From Ammoniphilus sp. CFH 90114 (lineage in GTDB: Bacteria; Bacillota; Bacilli; Aneurinibacillales; RAOX-1), in assembly GCF_004123195.1 (NCBI RefSeq), contig NZ_SDLI01000014.1, forward strand, positions 1 through 64,000: 64,000 nt of DNA, read 5' to 3'. Made by a program: the position numbers and the translations under genes. Positions 25,977 to 33,988 of this stretch are shown piece by piece. The first letter of the stretch is position 1. Every line of letters starts with the position of its first letter. The notes beneath the pieces are model-generated. The model ran no database searches and was not told the DNA's origin. It saw only the letters and a program-made list of their open reading frames with translations.

Positions 25977-26582
25977 ATGTCAAGTTGCCAAATGAACAAA
26001 ACCAAAGGATCCGACTCTTGTGGATGCGGGTCCGAAGAAAAAGTTGCTCAGCAAAAGGAAAGTAAACAGTTAACCATTGATTTTATGTATATCGATCTGG
26101 ATGTTTGCACTCGTTGCAAAGGAACAGAAGAGAATTTAGATCAGGTGATGACTGAGGTGGTAAGTCTCCTGACTACCACGGGATACGATGTGAAAGTAAA
26201 TAGCATCCTGATTGAAAACGAAAAACAGGCAGAAGCATTGAAATTCGTTAGTTCGCCTAGCATTCGAATTAACGGAAAGGATATCGATTTAACAACAAAA
26301 GAAAGTAGCTGCGATTCCTGCGGTTCGATTACGGGAACCAATGTAGATTGTCGGGTCTGGGTTTATGAAGGGAATGAATATACAGAAGCCCCTAAAGCAC
26401 TAATCATGAATGCCATCTTAAAAGAAGTATATGGTGCTAAGGAGAGTCAGAACAACGAAGTGAAGGATTCATATGTAGTTCCTGACAACCTGAAAAAATT
26501 CTTTGCGGCTAAGTATAAAAAAAGCACTCAAGTAAAGAGTGTGTCTTGTAATGGTACGGAAAAATTAATAGGATGTTGCTAA
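25977..26582 (+). CDS. Cysteine-rich DUF2703 protein
   Basis: 201 residues. A thioredoxin-like DUF2703 domain spans about residues 35-165: VCTRCKGTEENLDQV holds the C-x-x-C at the N-terminal end of a helix, and SSCDSCGS a second pair. Further cysteines lie in an N-terminal SCGCGSEE and a terminal NGTEKLIGCC. Fourteen or so cysteines in all suggest metal or thiol chemistry. It is the usual partner of sigZ. Translation may be controlled by the upstream hairpin. Confidence 0.8.
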   Translation: MSSCQMNKTKGSDSCGCGSEEKVAQQKESKQLTIDFMYIDLDVCTRCKGTEENLDQVMTEVVSLLTTTGYDVKVNSILIENEKQAEALKFVSSPSIRINGKDIDLTTKESSCDSCGSITGTNVDCRVWVYEGNEYTEAPKALIMNAILKEVYGAKESQNNEVKDSYVVPDNLKKFFAAKYKKSTQVKSVSCNGTEKLIGCC

Positions 26583-26593
26583 TAAGAATGCAG

Positions 26594-26625
26594 TGCCCCC
26601 TAATATAAGGGGGCATTATCTTTTT
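26594..26625 (+). terminator. Rho-independent terminator of the sigZ-DUF2703 unit
   Basis: An 8-bp G/C-rich stem (TGCCCCCT / AGGGGGCA) is followed by TTATCTTTTT. Confidence 0.88.
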
Positions 26626-26749
26626 ATGGTAGGAATAGAAACGTATGTACAGTCTTTTTCTTAACCAATCGTGACCCAAACACCTTTATGAGTACAGCTT
26701 CTTTTCAGGGTATTTGCTTTTTCGAAGATTGGCAATCGGTTCACATGTA

Positions 26750-26809
26750 TTTACAAATTATTCTAGGGTAGTTATAATCCTTTTATGACCAAATTTAAAA
26801 ATTAGTCAT
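26750..26809 (+). promoter_or_regulatory. Promoter with TetR-type operator at the start point
   Basis: TTTACA (26750-26755), 17-nt spacer, TATAAT (26773-26778). ATGAC at 26785 and GTCAT at 26809 bound a 25-bp near-palindrome (inner AAATTT/AAAATT) covering the transcript start, as expected for autorepression by the next gene. Confidence 0.7.
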
Positions 26810-26880
26810 ATGTTTATGTTGGTGTTGAAATGTTTCAAGGATACCATCTAACTATTAAAAAGAAAATGGGTGGAAAGACA

Positions 26881-27492
26881 GTGCCTAGATTTAATGAACT
26901 AGAAAAAGTGAATATCCGGAAGAACTTAATCCAAAAAGGCACAGAGCTATTTATTTTATATGGCCTAAAAAAGACAACGATTGATAATATAGCAACCGCT
27001 TGTGGGATATCTAAAGGATCTTTCTATGCTTTCTATGAAACAAAAGAGGATCTATATCTTGAGATTTGGTTGAAGGAGGAGGCTAAATTTAATGAATTCC
27101 TTACAGAAATTATGCAGTCGTATGACGATGCAAAGGAGATGCTAATTGAGGTGTGTCGTGGTACGTTTCGATATTTTGAGATGAACCCCTTTCATCGAAA
27201 TATGTATGAAAAAAAAGAGATGGAACAGCTTGTACGAAAATTAGCTCCTGAAAAATTAAGTATGTTAATAAACCAAGATAATTCAACTTTTGTACCTCTG
27301 ATTAAAAAACTTCAAGAGGAAAAAAAAATTATCCCCATTGACCCTGAAACTGTCATGGGTATACATCGTTGCTTATCCATGCTTCCTCTAATCAGACAGG
27401 AAGTGGGTGCTGCTGTGTTTCCCGCAGCAATAGAGCATATGATTCAATTTATTGCGGAGGGATTGACCAAGTCAGAAAACGGTAGAACCTAA
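26881..27492 (+). CDS. TetR/AcrR family transcriptional regulator
   Basis: 203 residues. HTH at residues 10-60: LIQKGTELFILYGLKKTTIDNIATACGISKGSFYAFYETKEDLYLEI (in short blocks). A helical effector domain follows. The open frame reaches back to ATG 26830, but GGGTGGAAAG directly precedes GTG 26881, which begins at the usual distance from the HTH. A palindrome over its own promoter suggests autoregulation. Target unknown; the only close follower is a 58-aa protein. Confidence 0.85.
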   Translation: MPRFNELEKVNIRKNLIQKGTELFILYGLKKTTIDNIATACGISKGSFYAFYETKEDLYLEIWLKEEAKFNEFLTEIMQSYDDAKEMLIEVCRGTFRYFEMNPFHRNMYEKKEMEQLVRKLAPEKLSMLINQDNSTFVPLIKKLQEEKKIIPIDPETVMGIHRCLSMLPLIRQEVGAAVFPAAIEHMIQFIAEGLTKSENGRT

Positions 27493-27562
27493 TATCAGTA
27501 ATTTGGCTATTGTCTAGTATATGGGGTACATATGAAATATTAACAATTGGAGGTTTTTAGTA

Positions 27563-27739
27563 ATGGTTCAGAACAAAAACGGTTATGTGGAAATTGAATG
27601 GTTATTATATGATATTCGATCACAAATTAACCAACTCGCTTGGATGGCAGTAAAGATGGAATCCAATGATGCTATTCTTGAGGGATTAACTGAGGTTCAA
27701 AATAATCTAGAAGAGGTAAAAACTCTCGTTAGGTCCTGA
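27563..27739 (+). CDS. Small protein of unknown function
   Basis: 58 codons from ATG 27563 behind TTGGAGGTTTTT. The product is acidic and helical (YVEIEWLLYDIRSQINQLAWM, then AILEGLTEVQNNLEEVKTLV), with heptad-like spacing that suggests a short coiled coil. Not recognised. It follows the TetR gene by about 70 nt and may share its transcript. Confidence 0.6.
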   Translation: MVQNKNGYVEIEWLLYDIRSQINQLAWMAVKMESNDAILEGLTEVQNNLEEVKTLVRS

Positions 27740-27846
27740 TGGACGACTTCGCTATTACCATTTGAAGACAGTCAAAATGGAACGGGAACTATTCCAGCTT
27801 AACTAATAAGTGCACCTAACCCAAGAGGCAGTTAAACAGAGGCTAA

Positions 27847-27982
27847 GGCAAGCCTCATTCGGACAGGGCAAGCCCCAAACAGCTCGGACCTGTCAGAATA
27901 CCAGCCTCATTCGGACAGCGCAAGGTGAAAAAAGCTCGAGTCTGTCGGAATCCGAGCCTCATTCGGACAGCACAAGGTGAAA
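27847..27982 (+). repeat. Dispersed palindromic intergenic repeat, tandem copy C
   Basis: Two and a half tandem units of about 52 bp. The unit reads AGCCTCATTCGGACAG, then a GCAAGCC or GCAAGGTGAAA segment, then AGCTCGGACCTGTCAGAAT or AGCTCGAGTCTGTCGGAAT. Each unit forms an ATTCGGACAG / CTGTC-GAAT hairpin. Two more copies lie at 18361-18417 and 23641-23701. Confidence 0.8.
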
Positions 27983-28053
27983 TCAGGATCTTCTTAACCT
28001 TCAGCAATGGCACGCAACATCAAGCATGGAGTTTCTATCCCTACTTATCTATC

Positions 28054-28176
28054 CTAAAAAATATTTGAAACCAATTTCAAGGATTGATCTTTAAATGCTC
28101 TTCCAACTCTATTTTCACCGTAAGCATAGGGAGTTATAGATAGTTTGGCAACAGTTTTTTCTAAATCTACTAAGCG
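28054..28176 (-). pseudogene. Unidentified gene remnant
   Basis: A minus-strand open stretch reads VDLEKTVAKLSITPYAYGEN then RVGRAFKDQSLKLVSNIF and stops. It has the look of a real protein C-terminus but no upstream coding sequence survives. Family not recognised. Confidence 0.35.
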
Positions 28177-28233
28177 TTATAACTAGAGAAATAATGAGCT
28201 TGTTTAGATATTTCTTATAGATCGATTGTAAAG

Positions 28234-28262
28234 AAGCAGTCTGTCATCGCTGCTTATTCTTT
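28234..28262 (+). terminator. Possible terminator
   Basis: A 6-bp stem (AAGCAG / CTGCTT) followed by ATTCTTTTTG. It is not clearly associated with a gene. Confidence 0.4.
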
Positions 28263-28363
28263 TTGTTAAAGAGGTTTGTTCAATAAGAAATCATAAAAGG
28301 AAGAGCATTTACTATAAAATATATTATTACACGACATAAATAAAAATATATGGAGGTATAGTT

Positions 28364-28648
28364 ATGTGGGTAATATTAGGGGTTATTGCAATAGTAGTAA
28401 CTTTTATAAATCTTTATATGTATACAACAGGAAAGGATTATAAGCTTGCTATGGCGATGGGATTAACATTTACAGCCTTAACACTTTGTGCAGAATACAG
28501 TCTTGTATCTGGGTGGGTAAAAGCAGAAGATTGGTCGGCTTTATTAGATGTAGTTCCTGGTATGGAAAGGGCATTATGGTTTTTGACAATGGTTTCTATC
28601 TTACTAAATATAGCACCTATACTTTTAGAACGAAAAGGTAAGAAATAA
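28364..28648 (+). CDS. Small membrane protein
   Basis: 94 residues with three hydrophobic segments: WVILGVIAIVVTFINLYMY at the start, AMAMGLTFTALTLCAEYSLV in the middle and LWFLTMVSILLNIAPILL near the end, followed by a basic ERKGKK tail. It is a hypothetical membrane protein type common in Firmicutes with no assigned role. ATG 28364 follows TATGGAGGTATAG. Confidence 0.7.
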   Translation: MWVILGVIAIVVTFINLYMYTTGKDYKLAMAMGLTFTALTLCAEYSLVSGWVKAEDWSALLDVVPGMERALWFLTMVSILLNIAPILLERKGKK

Positions 28649-28883
28649 TGACTTATTGTCACATTATTTATATAATATGCAATTAATGTGTAAGTCTTTA
28701 CGTATAACTAACTTGAATTCGTTGCTTCAATAGTGGTTGCTTCGGCAGCCATTTTTAATTCCTCAAAAAACGAGCAAGATTGCTGAACAACACCTACTCC
28801 ATTATTCATCTAACAGGTTCGATCGACTGCTCTTAGTTTGATAGTAGAACTAAATAGGATACATATTATATTGGGGGAGAACC
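28649..28883. other. Gap upstream of the SLH gene
   Basis: On the minus strand a 33-codon frame (28708-28809, GVVQQSCSFFEELKMAAEAT) may be another gene tail. Nothing else is supported. The SLH gene's ribosome binding site, TTGGGGGAGAA, lies at the right end. Confidence 0.25.
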
Positions 28884-29564
28884 ATGAAAAAATTACTGAT
28901 ACTATCTATGCTTCTGCTCTCGATGGCCGCTCACTCAACCCAAGCTGCTCCTCAATTCAAAGATTCTCAAGGACATTGGGCAGAAGATACGATTCATTAT
29001 TATGTAGGGGAGGGTCTGGTTAGCGGATACCCGGATGGAACCTTTAGACCCAATCAAAGCATATCGAAAGCCGAGTTGATTTTTCTTGTAGCAAAGTTCA
29101 TGAACCTAAAGCCATCTTCAACTTCACCCCAGGTGAACCATTGGCTAGCAAAGGAAGGGTATTTAGATCAAGGGATGCTATTGATTTTGGAAACTTTATG
29201 GGAGTTACCTAAAAATAAGAATGAAGTCGGTCCATTCCTTAATCAACCTTCTAAACGGTGGGAAGCTGCGGCGCTCTTCGAAACTTTCCATCCGGAAGGT
29301 ACGATGGGGCAAAGAAATTTGAAGCTTAACGACAAGATACTTCAAGAGAATTTGGTAAAGTACAAGGATTTACAGATGAATCATAAGGAATCGTTCTTCT
29401 GTCTAATTGCCTTGCAAGACGGAATGATGAAGGGCTTTCCTGATGGCTACTTCCGACCCTATGAACCTCTTAATAGAGCTCAAGCTATAACGGTCATTAG
29501 TTTTCTAGATGAAAAAATGGTGGAGGAGCGGCTGTGTGCTGCTTCTTTTTTTGGTTTACTCTAA
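28884..29564 (+). CDS. SLH-domain surface protein
   Basis: 226 residues. A signal peptide (1-22, ending TQA-AP) is followed by an S-layer homology motif, FKDSQGHWAEDTIHYYVGEGLVSGYPDGTFRPNQSISKAE in the family pattern at residues 25-65, and a second motif near 180-205 (GMMKGFPDGYFRPYEPLNRAQ). SLH modules bind secondary cell-wall polymers, so this is a cell-surface protein. It is shorter than most SLH proteins and carries no recognisable enzymatic domain. ATG 28884 follows GGGGGAGAACC. Confidence 0.85.
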   Translation: MKKLLILSMLLLSMAAHSTQAAPQFKDSQGHWAEDTIHYYVGEGLVSGYPDGTFRPNQSISKAELIFLVAKFMNLKPSSTSPQVNHWLAKEGYLDQGMLLILETLWELPKNKNEVGPFLNQPSKRWEAAALFETFHPEGTMGQRNLKLNDKILQENLVKYKDLQMNHKESFFCLIALQDGMMKGFPDGYFRPYEPLNRAQAITVISFLDEKMVEERLCAASFFGLL

Positions 29565-29631
29565 TTGCGGGATCTGCAACGGTTTTATTAGGAGTGTATA
29601 AGCTAGTTTTCTTAATTGAGAATAAAAATTA

Positions 29632-29675
29632 TTGACAATAAAACAACTCATCGATAGAATTAATGATAATCATTA
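29632..29675 (+). promoter_or_regulatory. Promoter with Fur-type box
   Basis: TTGACA (29632-29637), 17-nt spacer, TAGAAT (29655-29660). Directly after the -10, TAATGAT-a-ATCATTA (29661-29675) is a perfect 7-1-7 palindrome of the Fur/Zur type. Repression by a metal-loaded Fur-family regulator is expected for the ABC operon. Confidence 0.8.
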
Positions 29676-29705
29676 TTAATGTCATTCGAAAGGAATTATT
29701 CCATC

Positions 29706-31337
29706 ATGTTCAAATTCAAAAGGAAGACTATTTTAGTTTCCGTCATGAGTGTTCTCATGTCTGCCGCTCTACTTGGATGCTCCGAGAAAGAGACGACAAC
29801 GACAGCTAAAGAAGCAGCACAACAAACAGAGCAAACAGAGAAGTCCGTCACACTATCTTGGCCGCGGGACATCGGGACGATGAATCCCCATGTTTACAAT
29901 CCTTCGCAATTAATTGCGCAATCGATGATTTTTGAACCCTTGATCAGCTACAAAGAAGGAGGCGAGCTGGCCCCCCATCTTGCTGAATCCTGGTCGATAT
30001 CAGAGGACGGCAAAGAGTACACTTTCAAGCTCCGTCCCAATGTGAAGTTTTCGGATGGGACGCCTTTTAACGCGGCTATCGTGAAAAAGAACTTTGATGC
30101 AGTGATGAAAAACTCCAAATCACATAGCTGGCTTGGTGTCATCAATGCCTTGGATAAGACCGAGGCTGTGGATGAGCTGACATTCAAAATGACGTTAAAG
30201 GAGCCTTATTACCCGGCATTGCAGGATTTATCTTTAGTTCGCCCGGTTCGATTCCTGGGTGAAGCCGGATTCCCGGAGGATGGCGACACTTCGAAGGGAG
30301 TAAAAGAATCAGTCGGAACTGGACCTTGGATGCTAACCGATTATAAGAAAGACGAATATGCCGTGTTTACCCGGAACCCGAATTATTGGGGAGAGAGTCC
30401 TAAGATTGAAAAAGTAACCGTAAAGATCATTCCAGACCCAGAGACGCGTGTAATGGCCTTTGAGAAAGGCGAGTTGGATTTGATCTATGGGGAAGGCGTC
30501 ATCAGTATGGATTCCTTTAATCAATTGAAAGAATCCGGCAAATACACAACAGATCTGTCTCAGCCTGTGGGAACCAGAAGCATGCTGTTAAATTCATCAA
30601 ACGAAAAGTTGGCTGATCAGCGAGTGCGCTTAGCTCTCCATCACGGTTTTAACAAACAAGCCATGGTGGAAGGCATCACACTTGGTTTGGAGGAAAAAGC
30701 GGATAACATTCTATCCAAAAACTTCCCTTATACCAATATTGATGTAGAGCCAATCGAATATAATGTGGAAAAAGCGACGGCTTATCTTGAAGAAGCGGGC
30801 TGGAAGCTGCCTGCTGGAAAAACCGTACGGGAGAAGGACGGCCAACCCCTTGAGCTGGAATTAATCTACGATAAGACGGACCCGATTCAAAAAGCGATGG
30901 CGGAAACCGCGCAAGCCGAATGGGCGGCCATTGGTGTTAAGCTGAACATTACGGGTCTTGAACTGACGGTTCAAATCCAAAAACGCAGAGCAGGTGAATT
31001 TGACGTGGACTTCTGGACCAACTACGGAGCGCCTTATGATCCGCATTCTTTCATTAATGTTGTGGCTGAAAAAGGATGGGGGGTTTCGGAAGCCCATACC
31101 AACCTGCCTATGAAACAAGAGCTGGATCAACAGGTCAGTGAGGCACTTACTTCTACGGATGAGACAAAGCGTCAAGAGCTATACGGATCCATCCTAAAGA
31201 CTCTGCAGGAGCAATCAGCGATCGTGCCCGTTTCTTACATTAAGAAAACCGTTGTTTATCATGATAAGGTGACAAACTTTATCTTCCCGGCGAATCGGGA
31301 TGAACACCCGTTCTACGGGATTGATACGAGCAACTAA
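29706..31337 (+). CDS. nikA: Nickel/peptide-type ABC transporter substrate-binding lipoprotein
   Basis: 543 residues of the SBP family 5. The lipoprotein signal ends in AALLGC (cysteine near residue 25). LSWPRDIGTMNPHVYNPSQLIAQSMIFEPLISY (in blocks, residues 48-80) is the signature of NikA/CntA-type nickel or metallophore-binding proteins. It captures the ligand outside the membrane for NikBC. ATG 29706 is preferred over 29679 because the latter lies just behind the Fur box and AAAGGA precedes 29706. First gene of a five-gene operon. Confidence 0.85.
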   Translation: MFKFKRKTILVSVMSVLMSAALLGCSEKETTTTAKEAAQQTEQTEKSVTLSWPRDIGTMNPHVYNPSQLIAQSMIFEPLISYKEGGELAPHLAESWSISEDGKEYTFKLRPNVKFSDGTPFNAAIVKKNFDAVMKNSKSHSWLGVINALDKTEAVDELTFKMTLKEPYYPALQDLSLVRPVRFLGEAGFPEDGDTSKGVKESVGTGPWMLTDYKKDEYAVFTRNPNYWGESPKIEKVTVKIIPDPETRVMAFEKGELDLIYGEGVISMDSFNQLKESGKYTTDLSQPVGTRSMLLNSSNEKLADQRVRLALHHGFNKQAMVEGITLGLEEKADNILSKNFPYTNIDVEPIEYNVEKATAYLEEAGWKLPAGKTVREKDGQPLELELIYDKTDPIQKAMAETAQAEWAAIGVKLNITGLELTVQIQKRRAGEFDVDFWTNYGAPYDPHSFINVVAEKGWGVSEAHTNLPMKQELDQQVSEALTSTDETKRQELYGSILKTLQEQSAIVPVSYIKKTVVYHDKVTNFIFPANRDEHPFYGIDTSN

Positions 31338-31355
31338 TGGGTAGAGAGGCCATCC

Positions 31356-32300
31356 ATGGTTAGCTATATCGCAAAGCGGATTCTCGCTATCATTCCCATT
31401 GTTCTTTTTGCCACTCTCATCATGTTTCTACTTATCCGGATGTCACCAGTGGACCCTGCCGAAGCGTATTTAACCGCAGCCCGTATTCATCCGACGGAGG
31501 AAATCCTAGCTGAGAAAAGAAAAGAATTCGGTTTGGATCAGCCTCTGATTATCCAGTATGCTCAAACGGTCATTAAGATTTCCCGACTTGACTTCGGGAA
31601 ATCTTATCTTACGAATGAGCCGGTCTGGGATGAGGTAACAGCGAGATTGCCTGCAACAATTCAACTCGCCGTTAGCAGTATTTTGGTATCCATTCTTATA
31701 AGTATTCCACTAGGTTTCTTGTCAGCGGTATATAAAAACAGCCTGATTGATACGTTCAGCAGGCTGCTCTCTTTTTTTGGTGCTTCCATTCCGCAGTTTT
31801 GGCTCGGTTACTTATTGATTTTTTTCTTCTCGGTCAAACTCGATTTATTTCCGGTCGAAGGAAGAGGCTCGTGGCAGCATTTAGTGCTTCCGACCTTCAC
31901 GTTATCTTTGGCGTTGATCGCGATCTATACCCGGCTACTGCGTGCAAGTGTACTGGAAGAAATGCAAGAGTCTTATGTTTTATACGCGAGAACGCGAGGA
32001 ATTAAAGAAAGAGTCATTATGGTCAAGCATGTTCTGAAAATCGCCATTTCACCGGTGATTACAGGCTTGGGTATGAATATGGGCAAATTGCTTACCGGAA
32101 CGATTATCGTGGAGCAAGTATTTTCCTGGCCAGGGTTCGGACGCTATTTTGTCGATGCGATTTTTAATCGCGATCTGCCCGTGATCCAATGTTACGTGTT
32201 TCTGGCGGCTTGTTTATTCATTGTATGCAATCTTATTGTGGATCTCGTGCAATTGTACATGAATCCCCGTATTTCATGGAAAGGAAGGACCGACCATTGA
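31356..32300 (+). CDS. nikB: ABC transporter permease, NikB-like
   Basis: 314 residues, six predicted membrane segments. MVSYIAKRILAIIPIVLFATLIMFLL opens it in the DppB/NikB fashion, and the EAA loop with the coupling motif lies around residue 200 (YVLYARTRGIKERVIMVKHVLK). It begins 18 nt after nikA and overlaps nikC at its stop. Together with NikC it forms the translocation channel. Confidence 0.87.
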   Translation: MVSYIAKRILAIIPIVLFATLIMFLLIRMSPVDPAEAYLTAARIHPTEEILAEKRKEFGLDQPLIIQYAQTVIKISRLDFGKSYLTNEPVWDEVTARLPATIQLAVSSILVSILISIPLGFLSAVYKNSLIDTFSRLLSFFGASIPQFWLGYLLIFFFSVKLDLFPVEGRGSWQHLVLPTFTLSLALIAIYTRLLRASVLEEMQESYVLYARTRGIKERVIMVKHVLKIAISPVITGLGMNMGKLLTGTIIVEQVFSWPGFGRYFVDAIFNRDLPVIQCYVFLAACLFIVCNLIVDLVQLYMNPRISWKGRTDH

Positions 32301-33130
32301 TTGCGAGTGTTCGTATCGTCCTCAAAAGTGAGAAGACCGTGGTCGTTTGCTCGGTCATTTTGTTTTTTTTATTCGTCATGACCATTATGGCCCCATGGAT
32401 TGCTCCAAATGATCCCATTCATGTGAATTTGGCGCTGAAGCTGCATCCGCCCTCGTGGGAATATCCTTTAGGCACCGACCATTTGGGACGCTGTACGCTG
32501 TCGCGGATTCTTTATGGAGCCCGTGTTTCATTGGGTTTTGCCACCTTAATTTTCATCGCCTCTTTAGGGATCGGATTGCTGGTTGGAACGATTGCAGGTT
32601 ACAAAGGAGGATGGGTGGATGCTATATTAATGCGGTTCTGTGAGGGGGTCATGGCGTTCCCGAATCTCGTGCTCGTACTTGGGATTGTAGGATTATTAGG
32701 ACCAGGACTGTGGCAGGTCGTTTTGGCGTTAATGATGGTGCAGTGGGTGTATTATGCTAGAATGTTCCGCAACATGGTTGTGAGTCTGAAGGAGCAGAAC
32801 TTTATTACAGCAGCTCGAATCAGCGGTTCTTCGCCATGGAAAATTATCAGGCGGCATATGATTCCGAATGTGCTTCCTCCGATTCTCGTCATGGGGACGC
32901 TGGAGATGGGTTGGGCGATCATGGATATTTCTGCCTTGTCGTTTCTAGGGCTTGGTATTCAACCGCCAACGCCGGAGTGGGGAGCTATGATTCATGAAGG
33001 AAAAGGTTTTATACGGAGCCATCCGGAATTAATGCTATATCCAGGTATCATGATTTTGCTCGTTGTCATGACATTTAATGTGTTGGGTGAAGCTTTATCC
33101 GACCGATATGGCATAAAACGACGTAATTAA
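32297..33130 (+). CDS. nikC: ABC transporter permease, NikC-like
   Basis: 277 residues, DppC/NikC type, about six membrane segments. YPLGTDHLGRCTLSRILYGARVSLG (about residues 55-80) is the family signature, and the EAA loop reads NFITAARISGSSPWKIIRRHMIPN. The long frame begins inside nikB at 32189, but GGAAAGGAAGG sits just before TTG 32297, whose TTGA overlaps the nikB stop by 4 bp, a typical coupled arrangement. ATG 32276 is an alternative. Confidence 0.85.
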   Translation: MIASVRIVLKSEKTVVVCSVILFFLFVMTIMAPWIAPNDPIHVNLALKLHPPSWEYPLGTDHLGRCTLSRILYGARVSLGFATLIFIASLGIGLLVGTIAGYKGGWVDAILMRFCEGVMAFPNLVLVLGIVGLLGPGLWQVVLALMMVQWVYYARMFRNMVVSLKEQNFITAARISGSSPWKIIRRHMIPNVLPPILVMGTLEMGWAIMDISALSFLGLGIQPPTPEWGAMIHEGKGFIRSHPELMLYPGIMILLVVMTFNVLGEALSDRYGIKRRN

Positions 33131-33143
33131 AGGAATGAGGCTA

Positions 33144-33971
33144 ATGATGGAGGAACATCGCCATGTTTTGCAGGTGAGCGGTTTAAACGTCAAGGTAAGG
33201 TCGGAGCAAGGAATGCTTCCCTTGGTTCAGGATATTGATTTTGAGATCAAACCCGGTGAGGTCCTTGGTCTTGTGGGGGAAAGCGGCAGCGGCAAAACGA
33301 TTACCTGTATGTCCTTGTTACAGCTTCTGGATAGGAAAACCACCTGTGTGGAAGGAAGTATTCGATTGCATGGCCGTGAGATCAATGGTTTGGCGACGGA
33401 GGACATGCGGGCCATTCGGGGGAAAGAGATCGGCTTCATTATGCAAAATCCCATGAATGCCTTTGCGCCGGTGCATACGATCGGTGATCAATTCATCGAA
33501 ACGATCCGAACCCATTCTGATTTGACCAAAAAACAAGCCATTGAGTTGGCGGCAGGATCGATGGATGCTGTGAATCTGCCCCAGCCTTATGAGCTGATGC
33601 GGAAGTACCCTTTTCAACTGAGCGGAGGGATGCTTCAGCGAGTCATGATTGCAATATCGATGAGCCTGCGCCCATCCCTTGTGATTGCTGATGAACCGAC
33701 AACAGCACTGGATGTGACGAACCAGTTGCAAGTGCTGAGGCAATTGGATCGACTCCGTTCAGAATGCGGAACGTCTATTCTTTTGATTTCCCATGATTTA
33801 GGTGTCATTTCTGAACTCGCAGACGAAGTGGCTGTCATCTACAAGGGACGGATCGTAGAAAAAGCGGATGTCTTCCAGCTCTTTGATCATCCCCAGCATG
33901 AATATACAAGGAAACTACTAAATGCTAGGCCGTCTATTCCCATTCAGGAACAGATCAAGAAGCTAGTTTGA
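33144..33971 (+). CDS. nikD: ABC transporter ATP-binding protein, NikD-like
   Basis: About 275 residues. Walker A GESGSGKT near residue 40, the signature LSGGMLQR near 156, Walker B LVIADEPTTALD near 177, and the H-loop LISHDLG. It powers import by NikBC. Several in-frame starts exist (33135, 33144, 33147); GGAATGAGG favours 33144 or 33147. Fourth gene of the operon. Confidence 0.87.
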   Translation: MMEEHRHVLQVSGLNVKVRSEQGMLPLVQDIDFEIKPGEVLGLVGESGSGKTITCMSLLQLLDRKTTCVEGSIRLHGREINGLATEDMRAIRGKEIGFIMQNPMNAFAPVHTIGDQFIETIRTHSDLTKKQAIELAAGSMDAVNLPQPYELMRKYPFQLSGGMLQRVMIAISMSLRPSLVIADEPTTALDVTNQLQVLRQLDRLRSECGTSILLISHDLGVISELADEVAVIYKGRIVEKADVFQLFDHPQHEYTRKLLNARPSIPIQEQIKKLV

Positions 33972-33988
33972 TAGGAAGGGGTGATCCC

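Noticed and set aside
27847-27982. Tandem repeats as a CRISPR array
   Set aside because: Units are contiguous with no unique spacers and no cas genes; it is a palindromic intergenic repeat.
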